This document shows positions 7,090-13,868 of a stretch of 13,868 bases of DNA, one piece after another. The notes beneath the pieces are model-generated. The model made no database searches. It saw only the letters and a list, made by a program, of their open reading frames with translations, and was not told the DNA's origin. Source of the stretch: Chloroflexia bacterium (lineage in GTDB: Bacteria; Chloroflexota; Chloroflexia; Thermomicrobiales; JALYUS01); assembly GCA_025924435.1 (NCBI GenBank), contig JAICIL010000090.1, positions 1 to 13,868 of the forward strand, written 5' to 3'. Made by a program: the position numbers and the translations under genes. Each line of letters opens with the position of its first letter. The first letter of the stretch is position 1.

Positions 7090-10000
7090 GTGCGACGCAC
7101 GGGGCATTGTTCCTACACCCTGATGCATCTCGGCCTTGTCGGGCTGCTCCTGCTGCTCTCCGCCACGGCCGTCGCCTCCACCGCGCAGCGGGCGAGCGCG
7201 GCGACGCCGCGGCTCGGCGCGGTCAATCCGGCGACGAATTTCCCGCGTTGGTATCAGGACGCGAGCGGGACGCGGCTCGAACTCTGCCTCGACGGCGCGC
7301 CCAACTGCCTCGCGGCGGCGGCGGATCTCGTCGCCCCCGACGGCGAGGCCTTCTACTTCAACGCCACCGCCAATATGACGACGAGCGCCGGGAAGTCGCT
7401 GCTCGTGCTGGGCACCGAATCCGCGTACGCCGCCGCCGGCGTCGGGCAGGAGAGCGTCTTCAACCGCACCCGCCTGCGCATCAACACGTCGCGGACGGGT
7501 GCGTTCACGGTGACGTGGCCCTACGGCCAGAAGACGTACGATGTCGCCGACATCTCGACGAGGTTCGAGATCAACGAGACGGTGGACCTCGGCTGCATCG
7601 CCGCGCCGCCCATTAATACCTGCAACGACGGCATCGCGCCCGATTTCGACGCGTCGCTGCCCAGTCTCCAGCCCTTCCTGCGATGGGACCCGGCGGTGGC
7701 GCCCGCGCCACCGGCCGGATTCATCGGCGACGCGGCGACGCCGCACAAAGTCGTCGGCGGCACGAGCAGCGTCTTCCGCGTCCAGGGGCCCGGCATCAAC
7801 CCCACCCCCGGCGTGGACGGCTGCCCGACGCTCCAGCCGAAGGGGTACGCGCTCGCGGACTGCGTCGAGACCGATCTCTTCGTGGTGCAGGGCAAACTGG
7901 CCGGCCCGCTGGCGAGCGATCCGGCCACGGCGGACTTCCCGACCGAGAGCCTCGGCGGCGCGACGGCCACGCAGGTCGTCGCGCTCACCAACCTCGGCGC
8001 GGAGCCGCTCACCGTCGCCGGTGCCGCGATCGACCCGACTAGCGCCAACGCGGGCGACTTCGCGGTCGCCGCCACGAATTGCCCCGCCGCCCTGGCGCGG
8101 GACGCGAGTTGCACGGTTGATGTGACCTTCACCCCCTCGGCCATCGGGCTGCGGAGCGCCACGCTCTCGGTCGCCCACGACCGGGTGCGCAGCCCCTTCC
8201 AGATCCCGCTCCGGGGTTTCGGCCGGGCCGCCGGCACCGATCCGACCGCGACGCTGGACACGACCAGTGTCACGTTCGGCACGGTGCACGCGGGCACGGA
8301 CAGCAACAGCCCGCCCCAGCCCGCGGGAGACCTCCCCCGCAAGGCGATCGTCGCCAACAACGGCACCGCCGACCTGCACATCGGTAAGGTCGCGCTCGGC
8401 GGGGCCTCCCCCGGCGAGTTCAAATTCACGAGCGATTGCCTCGACCAGCCCGTCGTACCCGGCGCCAGTTGCCCGATCGAGGTCGTCTTCGGCCCGGCGC
8501 ACGACGGCGCGCGCGGCGCCACCCTGACGATCACCGACGACGCGGCGGACAGCCCGCAGGTCGTCACCCTCGCCGGGACGGGCGCGCAGGGCCTTGTGGC
8601 CACCGGGCCGATTGACCCGGCCACCCATTTCCCGAAATGGTACCAGGACAATACCGGCCTGCGTCTCGAGAACTGCCTCGACGGCCTGCCGGTCTGCTTC
8701 GCCGCGGCGAGCGACCTCGTCGCCCCCGACGGCGAGGCCTTCTACTTCAACGCCAACGCCGACATCCCGACCGCCGGCGGCCACGCCGGGCTGGTGCTGG
8801 GCAACGAGACGGCGTACGCCGCGCCGGGCGACGGGCAGGAGATCGTCTTCAGCCGCGTCCGCTTCTTCGCCACCGGCGGCCTGACGCCGGGCGGCACGTA
8901 CACCGTGACCCATCCCTACGGCGTGGACCAGTACGTGGCAACCGCGCCGGGGGAGGTGCGGCGGGTGGACGGGACGCAGGACTTCGGCTGCCTGAGCACC
9001 CCCTGCACCTTCACCACCGCGCTCGACCCGCTCCTGTCGAGCCGGGTCGGGCCGTTCCTCCAGTGGGATCCGGCGGTCGGGGACAGGCCGCCAACCGGCT
9101 ACATCGGCGACGGCGCGACGCCGCACAAGGTGACGGGCAGCCCCTTCGGCAGCAACGTCTTCCGCATCCAGGGGCCGGACGTCAACCCGAACCCGGGAAC
9201 GGACGCCTGCCCGACGCTCGCGGCGGCGGAGAAGGCGAAGGCCGACTACTCACCCGCCAATTGCGTCGAGACGGCCGACTTCGTGGTGCAGGGGAAGGTC
9301 CTCGGCCCCGGCCCGGTCATCGCCAGCCCGAAGGGCGGCCAGTTCTCCACCCCCCAGCAGGTCGGCCTGTCCCTCGCCCCGGATCCGGGCGGGCAGTATG
9401 ACCAGACGGGGGCGAAGATCTACTACACGACGGACGGGACGACGCCGACGACGGCGAGCGCGCTCTACACCGCGCCGATCACCGTCAACGCCTCGATGAC
9501 GCTGAAGTTCATCGCGGTCAACGCGGCGGGCGGCCTGACGAAGGTGACGAGCGAAATCTACACGCTCGGCGCCCCGGCGGTGACGGTGACGGCCAGCCCG
9601 AGGGGCGCGGTCTACGCCACCGCGCAGATGGTGACGCTGACCCCGTCGGACCCCGGCGCGACGATCTACTACACCGAGGACGGCAGCATCCCGACCACGG
9701 CGAGCACCCGATATACCCCCGGCACGCCGATCAGCGTGGCGAGTTCGAAGACGCTGAAGTTCATCGGCGTCAATAGCGGCGGCGGCTTGCCGCCCGTCGG
9801 CAGCGAGACCTACACGATCGGCAGCGACAAGAGCGCGGTCGGGCCGATTGACCCGACCGACGGCTTCCCCTTGTGGTACCAGGACACGACGGGGCTGCGG
9901 CTGGAGAAGTGCCTCGACCCGGCCAACTGCTTCGCGACGCTGCCCGACACGGGCGCGCCGCTCGCCTTCCCGGCGAACTATCCCAGCGAGGTCTTCTACT

Positions 10001-11406
10001 TCGGCGTCAACGCGCTGATGGGCAGCGGCAGCGGGGGCAGCGCCAAACTGATCCTGGCCACCGAGGCGGGCTTCCTGCCGGGGCCGGGGGCGGCGCAGGG
10101 CCAGCAGATCACCTTCAACCGCATCCGGGCCACCGCGAGCGGCCTGACGCCGGGGGCGACATATCGGGTGATCCACCCGTACGGCGTCGAGACGGTGGTC
10201 GCGGACGCGAAGGGGCTCCTCAAGTTCAACGAGGACATCGGCTGCGGGGCCGCGCCCTGCGACTTCGCCGCGGCGCTCGCCGGCCGCAACACACCGTGGT
10301 TGCGCTGGGACGCGACCGACCCGGCGCCGCCGCCGGGCTTCATCGGCAGCCAGGCCGGGACGCACACCGTGCAGGGCAGCCCGTTCGGCACGAACGTCTT
10401 CCGCATCGAGGGTCCGAACGCCGGCGGCCAGGGGGTTGACTTCATCGAGACGGATCAGTTCAACCTCCAGGGCAAGATCGCGGGCTCGCCGGCGACGGCG
10501 AACCCTCCGGGCGGGGTGTACAAGGCGGCGCAGTCGGTGACGCTCAGCGCCGCCGACGCGACGGCGACGATCCGCTACACGCCCGACGGGAGCATCCCCA
10601 CACAGACGAGCGCGCGGTACACCGCGCCGATCACCATCGCCGCGACGACGACGCTCAAGTTCGTCGCTTTCAACGTCGCGGGCACGGCGGGGCCAGTGGC
10701 GACCGAGGTCTACACGATTGACACCGTCCCGCCCACCGTCGCGGCCAGCCCGGCGGGCGGCGCGTACACCGGCGCGCAGTCCGTCGCCCTGACCGCCTCC
10801 GAGCCGGGGACGATCTACTACACGACGGACGGGACGACGCCGAGTGCGACGAGCAGCGCGGTGTACGCCAGCCCGATCGTGATCGGGGAGGGGACGACGA
10901 CGCTGAAGTTCGTGGCGGTGGACCGCGCGGGCAACCCGTCGGCGACGGTCGGCTCCCAGACCTATGTCGTCACCATCCCGGCGGCGACGAAACCCGGCGC
11001 GCCGACGGGCGTGGCGGCGACGGCCGGGGATGCCCGGGCGACAGTGACCTGGACGAAGCCCGCCTCGGACGGCGGCAGCCCGATCACCGGCTACACAATC
11101 ATCGCCACGGCGGTCGGCACGCGCGCGACGGTCGCCGCGAGCGCACCGGCCGGGGCGACGATCCCGACCAGCGCGACGGTGACCGGCCTGACCAACGGCA
11201 CCACCTATACCTTCACCGTCACGGCGACCAATCGCCTCGGGAGCGGCCCTGCCTCGGCACCCTCCGGCAGCATCACGCCGACCGGGCCGACCATACAGCC
11301 GCCACCCGCCAATGTGGCGCCGGTACCGGCGGTGCGGCAACCGGCGCTCGGCGTGGCGCCCGACCCCGGTAAGCCCGCACCGGCACCCGCCCCACCGTCC
11401 CGGTGA
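7090..11406 (+). CDS. Giant secreted repeat protein (WYQD / anchor-D / chitobiase-type / FN3)
   Basis: About 1438 residues, secreted. The signal peptide is about 1-37 (hydrophobic core MHLGLVGLLLLLSATAVA). Domains in order: WYQD module 1 (about 40-273, WYQD at 54-57); two choice-of-anchor D/HYDIN-like Ig-type domains (274-380, 381-500), each with one Cys pair; WYQD module 2 (502-740); two CHB_HEX_C-type repeats (741-911, IYYTTDGTTPTTAS and YYTEDGSIPTTAS); WYQD module 3 (912-1131); two more CHB_HEX_C-type repeats (1132-1297); an FN3 domain (1298-1401, KPGAPTGVAATAGDARATV); and a Pro-rich tail (1402-1438). No LPxTG, GPI-like or TM anchor is seen. The open frame extends up to 6868. ATG 6994 has a purine-rich site (GAGAGGGGA), but the 32 codons after it look non-coding; GTG 7090 aligns with the start of the downstream paralogue, and ATG 7123 is the shortest choice. 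It probably works as an adhesin or matrix protein; this is inferred from the domains. Confidence 0.85.
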   Translation: MRRTGHCSYTLMHLGLVGLLLLLSATAVASTAQRASAATPRLGAVNPATNFPRWYQDASGTRLELCLDGAPNCLAAAADLVAPDGEAFYFNATANMTTSAGKSLLVLGTESAYAAAGVGQESVFNRTRLRINTSRTGAFTVTWPYGQKTYDVADISTRFEINETVDLGCIAAPPINTCNDGIAPDFDASLPSLQPFLRWDPAVAPAPPAGFIGDAATPHKVVGGTSSVFRVQGPGINPTPGVDGCPTLQPKGYALADCVETDLFVVQGKLAGPLASDPATADFPTESLGGATATQVVALTNLGAEPLTVAGAAIDPTSANAGDFAVAATNCPAALARDASCTVDVTFTPSAIGLRSATLSVAHDRVRSPFQIPLRGFGRAAGTDPTATLDTTSVTFGTVHAGTDSNSPPQPAGDLPRKAIVANNGTADLHIGKVALGGASPGEFKFTSDCLDQPVVPGASCPIEVVFGPAHDGARGATLTITDDAADSPQVVTLAGTGAQGLVATGPIDPATHFPKWYQDNTGLRLENCLDGLPVCFAAASDLVAPDGEAFYFNANADIPTAGGHAGLVLGNETAYAAPGDGQEIVFSRVRFFATGGLTPGGTYTVTHPYGVDQYVATAPGEVRRVDGTQDFGCLSTPCTFTTALDPLLSSRVGPFLQWDPAVGDRPPTGYIGDGATPHKVTGSPFGSNVFRIQGPDVNPNPGTDACPTLAAAEKAKADYSPANCVETADFVVQGKVLGPGPVIASPKGGQFSTPQQVGLSLAPDPGGQYDQTGAKIYYTTDGTTPTTASALYTAPITVNASMTLKFIAVNAAGGLTKVTSEIYTLGAPAVTVTASPRGAVYATAQMVTLTPSDPGATIYYTEDGSIPTTASTRYTPGTPISVASSKTLKFIGVNSGGGLPPVGSETYTIGSDKSAVGPIDPTDGFPLWYQDTTGLRLEKCLDPANCFATLPDTGAPLAFPANYPSEVFYFGVNALMGSGSGGSAKLILATEAGFLPGPGAAQGQQITFNRIRATASGLTPGATYRVIHPYGVETVVADAKGLLKFNEDIGCGAAPCDFAAALAGRNTPWLRWDATDPAPPPGFIGSQAGTHTVQGSPFGTNVFRIEGPNAGGQGVDFIETDQFNLQGKIAGSPATANPPGGVYKAAQSVTLSAADATATIRYTPDGSIPTQTSARYTAPITIAATTTLKFVAFNVAGTAGPVATEVYTIDTVPPTVAASPAGGAYTGAQSVALTASEPGTIYYTTDGTTPSATSSAVYASPIVIGEGTTTLKFVAVDRAGNPSATVGSQTYVVTIPAATKPGAPTGVAATAGDARATVTWTKPASDGGSPITGYTIIATAVGTRATVAASAPAGATIPTSATVTGLTNGTTYTFTVTATNRLGSGPASAPSGSITPTGPTIQPPPANVAPVPAVRQPALGVAPDPGKPAPAPAPPSR
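7501..7550 (+). repeat. 50-bp perfect match to the paralogous gene (12338-12387)
   Basis: Bases 7501-7550 and 12338-12387 are identical, coding for AFTVTWPYGQKTYDVA in WYQD module 1 of both proteins. The flanking bases differ on both sides. This marks the two genes as close tandem paralogues. Confidence 0.85.
8668..8729 (+). repeat. 62-bp perfect match to the paralogous gene (13508-13569)
   Basis: Bases 8668-8729 equal 13508-13569 without change, including synonymous positions, and encode ENCLDGLPVCFAAASDLVAP in WYQD module 2. The match is longer than neighbouring stretches, so recent duplication or gene conversion is likely. Confidence 0.85.
9417..9448 (+). repeat. 32-bp intragenic repeat, copy 1 (copy 2 at 10812-10843)
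   Basis: The coding string for IYYTTDGTTP is identical at DNA level in chitobiase-type repeats 1 and 4 of the same protein, about 1.4 kb apart. Recombination between the copies would remove WYQD module 3 and parts of four repeats in frame (the spacing of 1395 bases is a multiple of three). Confidence 0.8.
10812..10843 (+). repeat. 32-bp intragenic repeat, copy 2
   Basis: Exact copy of 9417-9448 in the fourth chitobiase-type repeat; the offset of 1395 bases equals 465 codons. Confidence 0.8.
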
Positions 11407-11458
11407 TGGGCACGCGCCGCGCCGGGATCATATCCCTTCCGGGCCTTCTGTTCCAACC

Positions 11459-11485
11459 GTGCGGCGCAGGGATGCGCCGCACTTT
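11459..11485 (+). terminator. Intrinsic terminator-like hairpin after the first giant gene
   Basis: GTGCGGCGCA (11459-11468), loop GGGA, and TGCGCCGCAC (11473-11482) form a perfect 10-bp stem followed by TTT. It begins 52 bases after the TGA at 11404-11406 and would separate the two paralogous genes into two transcripts. The T-run is short, as is common in GC-rich genomes. Confidence 0.7.
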
Positions 11486-11566
11486 GCCGGGGGAGGACGC
11501 GCCAGCGGTAGGGCCATTTCTTAAGAGAGGGCGAACCACCCGACAAAATACATCCCTCCGCATTCT

Positions 11567-11775
11567 GCCGGTCAATTGGGATGAAATACCCGGCGCTTGT
11601 AGCGGTCTCCATCGCGATTGCGCCGCGTATTCGGGAGATTCTTCCGATGCCCGCTCTTCCCCGATGACTGTATTGTAACGTCCAGTAACTGTTTATTCGT
11701 GTGGGGCGGGTCGGATGGGGCAACCCGGCCGTCGAGTGGGGTGACCAGTGTCGGTCGGCACAGAAAGGGGAGATG
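11567..11775 (+). promoter_or_regulatory. Conserved leader region of the second giant repeat-protein gene
   Basis: Second copy of the blocks seen at 6783-6990: GAAATACC (11583-11590), ATTCGGGAG...CTTCCGATG (11629-11649), CTGTATT.TAAC (11668-11679), CAGTAACTG (11683-11691), CACAGAAAGGGGAGA (11759-11773). After the purine-rich block the ATGs at 11773 and 11780 open only short frames (21 and 14 codons), so the purine block is not the ribosome binding site of the main gene here. From this block to the gene start at 11936 there are about 160 bases of leader. Confidence 0.5.
11631..11647 (+). promoter_or_regulatory. Conserved leader hairpin, copy 2
   Basis: TCGGGAG / CTTCCGA stem with loop ATT, the counterpart of 6852-6868 whose loop is GTT. 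Confidence 0.45.
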
Positions 11776-11906
11776 GCTGATGGGGCAGAAAGGCGCACGC
11801 GCGCAATCGCGGCGGGGGAGGTGATTGCCCGCTCGTGAGACAGCAGACAGATTGAGCGGCGCGACCGGGCCGCCACGCAGCCGCCAGTGTTCGCGCTCCG
11901 CAAACG

Positions 11907-11921
11907 GCACCGTCCCGGTGC
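11907..11921 (+). promoter_or_regulatory. Small hairpin just before the second giant gene
   Basis: GCACCG, loop TCC, CGGTGC: a perfect 6-bp stem that ends 14 bases before the ATG at 11936. It could affect ribosome access, since no clear Shine-Dalgarno site is visible there. No counterpart was found before the first gene. Confidence 0.3.
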
Positions 11922-11935
11922 AGATTGGATTCGCT

Positions 11936-13868
11936 ATGCGTTCTCTCTGTAAACTCCTGAACATCGGCCTCGTCGCGCTGATGATGCTCTCGTTCGTCGC
12001 CACGACCGCCGCCGTTACGCAGCCTGTGGGCGCGGCGGTGGCACCGGCGCTCGGGGTGGTGGATCCCGCCACCAACTTCCCGGCCTGGTATCGGGACACC
12101 AACGGGGTGCCCCTCGAACTCTGCCTCGACGGCGCGCCCAACTGCGTCGCCGCCGCCGCGGACCTCGTCGCCCCGGACGGCGAGGCGTTCTACTTCAACG
12201 CCACCACCGACCTGACGACGAGCGGCGGCAAGTCCCTGCTCGTGCTGGGCACCGAGTCCGCCTTCGCGGCGGCGGGGATTGGGCAGGAGAGCGTCTTCAA
12301 CCGCACGCGCATCCGCATCAACACCTCGCAGCCCGGCGCGTTCACGGTGACGTGGCCCTACGGCCAGAAGACGTACGATGTCGCCGATGTCGCGGCGGGC
12401 AAGTTCGAGATCAACGAGACGGTGGACTTGGGCTGCATCGCCGCGCCGCCGGACAACACCTGCAACGACGCCAAGTCCCCCAACTTCGCGGACGTGCGGG
12501 AGAGCCTCAAGCCCTTCCTCACATGGGACACGGGGGCGCCGGCGGGGTTCATCGGGGACGCGGCCACGCCGCACAAGGTGGCGGGCAGCCCGCTGGGCAC
12601 GAATGTCTTCCGCGTGCAGGGGCCGGCGATCAATCCGACCCCGGCGGTGGACGGCTGCCCGACGCTGACCCCCAAGCCCGCCGGATATAATCCCGCGGAC
12701 TGCCTGGAGAACGCGCTCTTCGTGGTGCAGGGCAAGCTTGCCGGCCCGCTGGTGAGCGAGCCGACCAGGGCGGAGTTCGCCGCCGTCCAGGACGTCAACA
12801 CGTCGGCCACGCAGTCGGTCACCATTAAGAATGTCGGCGCGACCGCGGTGACCGTCAATCCCGCCGCGTTCGCGGTCACCGGGCCGAGCGCGGGGGATTT
12901 CGCGGTTGATAGCACGACCTGCACCACCCTCACTACGGACGCGACGTGCACGGTGACCGTGCGCTTCACGCCCACCGAGGGCGGGTTCCGCAGCGCCACG
13001 CTCTCCATCACCCACGACGGCGTGCTGCACAGCCCCGTGCTCGTCCCGCTCGCGGGGATCGGCCGGGGAACCGGCAGCGTGAGCATCGAGCCTGCCGGGG
13101 GCAGCATTGATTTTCAGACGGTGCACGTCGGCGGCACGGAGAGCGTCGCCGCCCCCAAGCGCGTGACCGTCACCAACACCAGCGCCACCGCCAGCGTGAC
13201 CATCGGCAAGGTCTCCCTGGGCGGCGCCAACGCGGGCGAGTTCCAGATTGTCGGCGGTGGCGCCGCGCAGAACTGCGTCGCCGGGACGGTCGTCGCGCCC
13301 GGCGCCAGCTGCACGATCGCCGTCGCCTTCGCCCCGGCGCACGGCGGTTCCCGCAGCGCCCTCCTCTCGATCACCGAGGACGCGGACTCCAGCGCGCGCA
13401 ACGTGGAGCTCACGGGCGTGGGCGATCAGGGGATCGTGCACGTCGGCCCGGTGGATTCGGCCACCCACTTCCCGAAGTGGTACGAGGACAAGACCGGCCG
13501 CAAGCTGGAGAACTGCCTCGACGGCCTGCCGGTCTGCTTCGCCGCGGCGAGCGACCTCGTCGCCCCCGATGGCGAGGCCTTCTTCTTCAACGCCAACACC
13601 CAGATTGACCTCCCGAGCGGCGGCCGGATCGGGCTGGTCCTCGGCGTCGAATCGGCGTACGCGGGGTCGGGCGCGGGCCAGGAGATCACCTTCAACCGCG
13701 TCCGCTTCTTCGCCACCAGCGGCCTGACGACGGGCACGCTCTACAAGGTGACTCACCCGTACGGCGTTGATACGTACATCGCGACCGGCGATGCCGCCGA
13801 GGGCGGGGTGCGCCGCGTGGACGGGACGCAGGACATCGGCTGCCTCCTCCCGGCCCCGACCGCGCCCT
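11936..13868 (+). CDS. Second giant secreted repeat protein (3' end outside window)
   Basis: Open from ATG 11936 to the window end (644 codons, no stop). The signal peptide is about 1-34 (MRSLCKLLNIGLVALMMLSF, then Ala-rich). WYQD module 1 spans about 35-267 (WYRD at 51-54); two anchor-D/HYDIN-like domains span about 268-385 and 386-500, each with a Cys pair (TTCTTLTTDATC; QNCVAGTVVAPGASC). Module 2 starts near 502 (WYED at 515-518) and is cut by the window. The distance between the two WYxD motifs is 464 residues against 463 in the upstream paralogue, and several 50-62 bp tracts are identical in DNA, so this is a tandem duplicate. Function is probably the same class of secreted adhesin or matrix protein. 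No strong ribosome binding site precedes the ATG; the start is chosen from the signal peptide. Confidence 0.85.
   Translation, partial: MRSLCKLLNIGLVALMMLSFVATTAAVTQPVGAAVAPALGVVDPATNFPAWYRDTNGVPLELCLDGAPNCVAAAADLVAPDGEAFYFNATTDLTTSGGKSLLVLGTESAFAAAGIGQESVFNRTRIRINTSQPGAFTVTWPYGQKTYDVADVAAGKFEINETVDLGCIAAPPDNTCNDAKSPNFADVRESLKPFLTWDTGAPAGFIGDAATPHKVAGSPLGTNVFRVQGPAINPTPAVDGCPTLTPKPAGYNPADCLENALFVVQGKLAGPLVSEPTRAEFAAVQDVNTSATQSVTIKNVGATAVTVNPAAFAVTGPSAGDFAVDSTTCTTLTTDATCTVTVRFTPTEGGFRSATLSITHDGVLHSPVLVPLAGIGRGTGSVSIEPAGGSIDFQTVHVGGTESVAAPKRVTVTNTSATASVTIGKVSLGGANAGEFQIVGGGAAQNCVAGTVVAPGASCTIAVAFAPAHGGSRSALLSITEDADSSARNVELTGVGDQGIVHVGPVDSATHFPKWYEDKTGRKLENCLDGLPVCFAAASDLVAPDGEAFFFNANTQIDLPSGGRIGLVLGVESAYAGSGAGQEITFNRVRFFATSGLTTGTLYKVTHPYGVDTYIATGDAAEGGVRRVDGTQDIGCLLPAPTAP

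Noticed and set aside
6895..9126. 743-codon - strand frame, with similar ones at 9250-11340 and 11693-13756
   Set aside because: All are opposite-strand images of the giant repeat genes, low in complexity, and the sense strand has clear domains and signal peptides.
9310..11000. CRISPR or short tandem repeat array
   Set aside because: The repetition is at protein-domain level (about 80-90 residues) with diverged DNA, and the frame is open throughout.

Overview
This is a GC-rich bacterial window (roughly two thirds G+C by eye, with third codon positions almost all G or C in the real genes). Protein style (RHS/YD repeats, choice-of-anchor D domains, chitobiase-type C-terminal repeats and FN3 in very long secreted proteins, a lone trehalose-phosphatase beside an MFS permease) suggests an environmental high-GC lineage. 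Chloroflexota (Thermomicrobia/Ktedonobacter-like) is my best guess, but no marker gene here proves it.

Left part (1-3050, + strand). The window opens in the broken tail of an RHS-repeat protein. A MacB/LolD-type ABC exporter operon follows: ATPase 367-1122, FtsX-like permease 1135-2496, and a 67-residue two-helix membrane protein 2513-2716. After a REP-like hairpin (2758-2805) comes a small Arg/Trp-rich protein gene (2832-3050) with a good ribosome binding site.

Middle (3135-6697, - strand). The most striking object is a 517-bp transposon-like cassette at 3143-3659. It has 27-bp terminal inverted repeats (24/27 identical), a perfect 8-bp direct repeat directly outside both ends, no transposase, and one passenger gene (dimeric alpha/beta-barrel, 'ABM-like') with its own promoter just inside the right end. 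Next to it is a chromosomal gene with two ABM-like domains (3732-4331), then otsB (4553-5398), which overlaps the end of an MFS transporter gene (5385-6677) by 14 bases.

Right part (6783-13868, + strand). Two tandem paralogous genes encode giant secreted repeat proteins: 7090-11406 is complete at about 1438 residues, and 11936-13868 runs off the window. Both begin with the same layout: signal peptide, a ~230-residue 'WYQD' module, two choice-of-anchor D (HYDIN/ASPM-like) domains, then a second WYQD module. The first protein adds four chitobiase/hexosaminidase-type C-terminal repeats, a third WYQD module, an FN3 domain and a Pro-rich tail. I cannot assign the WYQD module to a named family. The two genes also share a duplicated upstream leader with a conserved hairpin, and a strong terminator-like hairpin lies between them. 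The proteins are probably exported, multidomain surface or matrix proteins; ligand and function are unknown.
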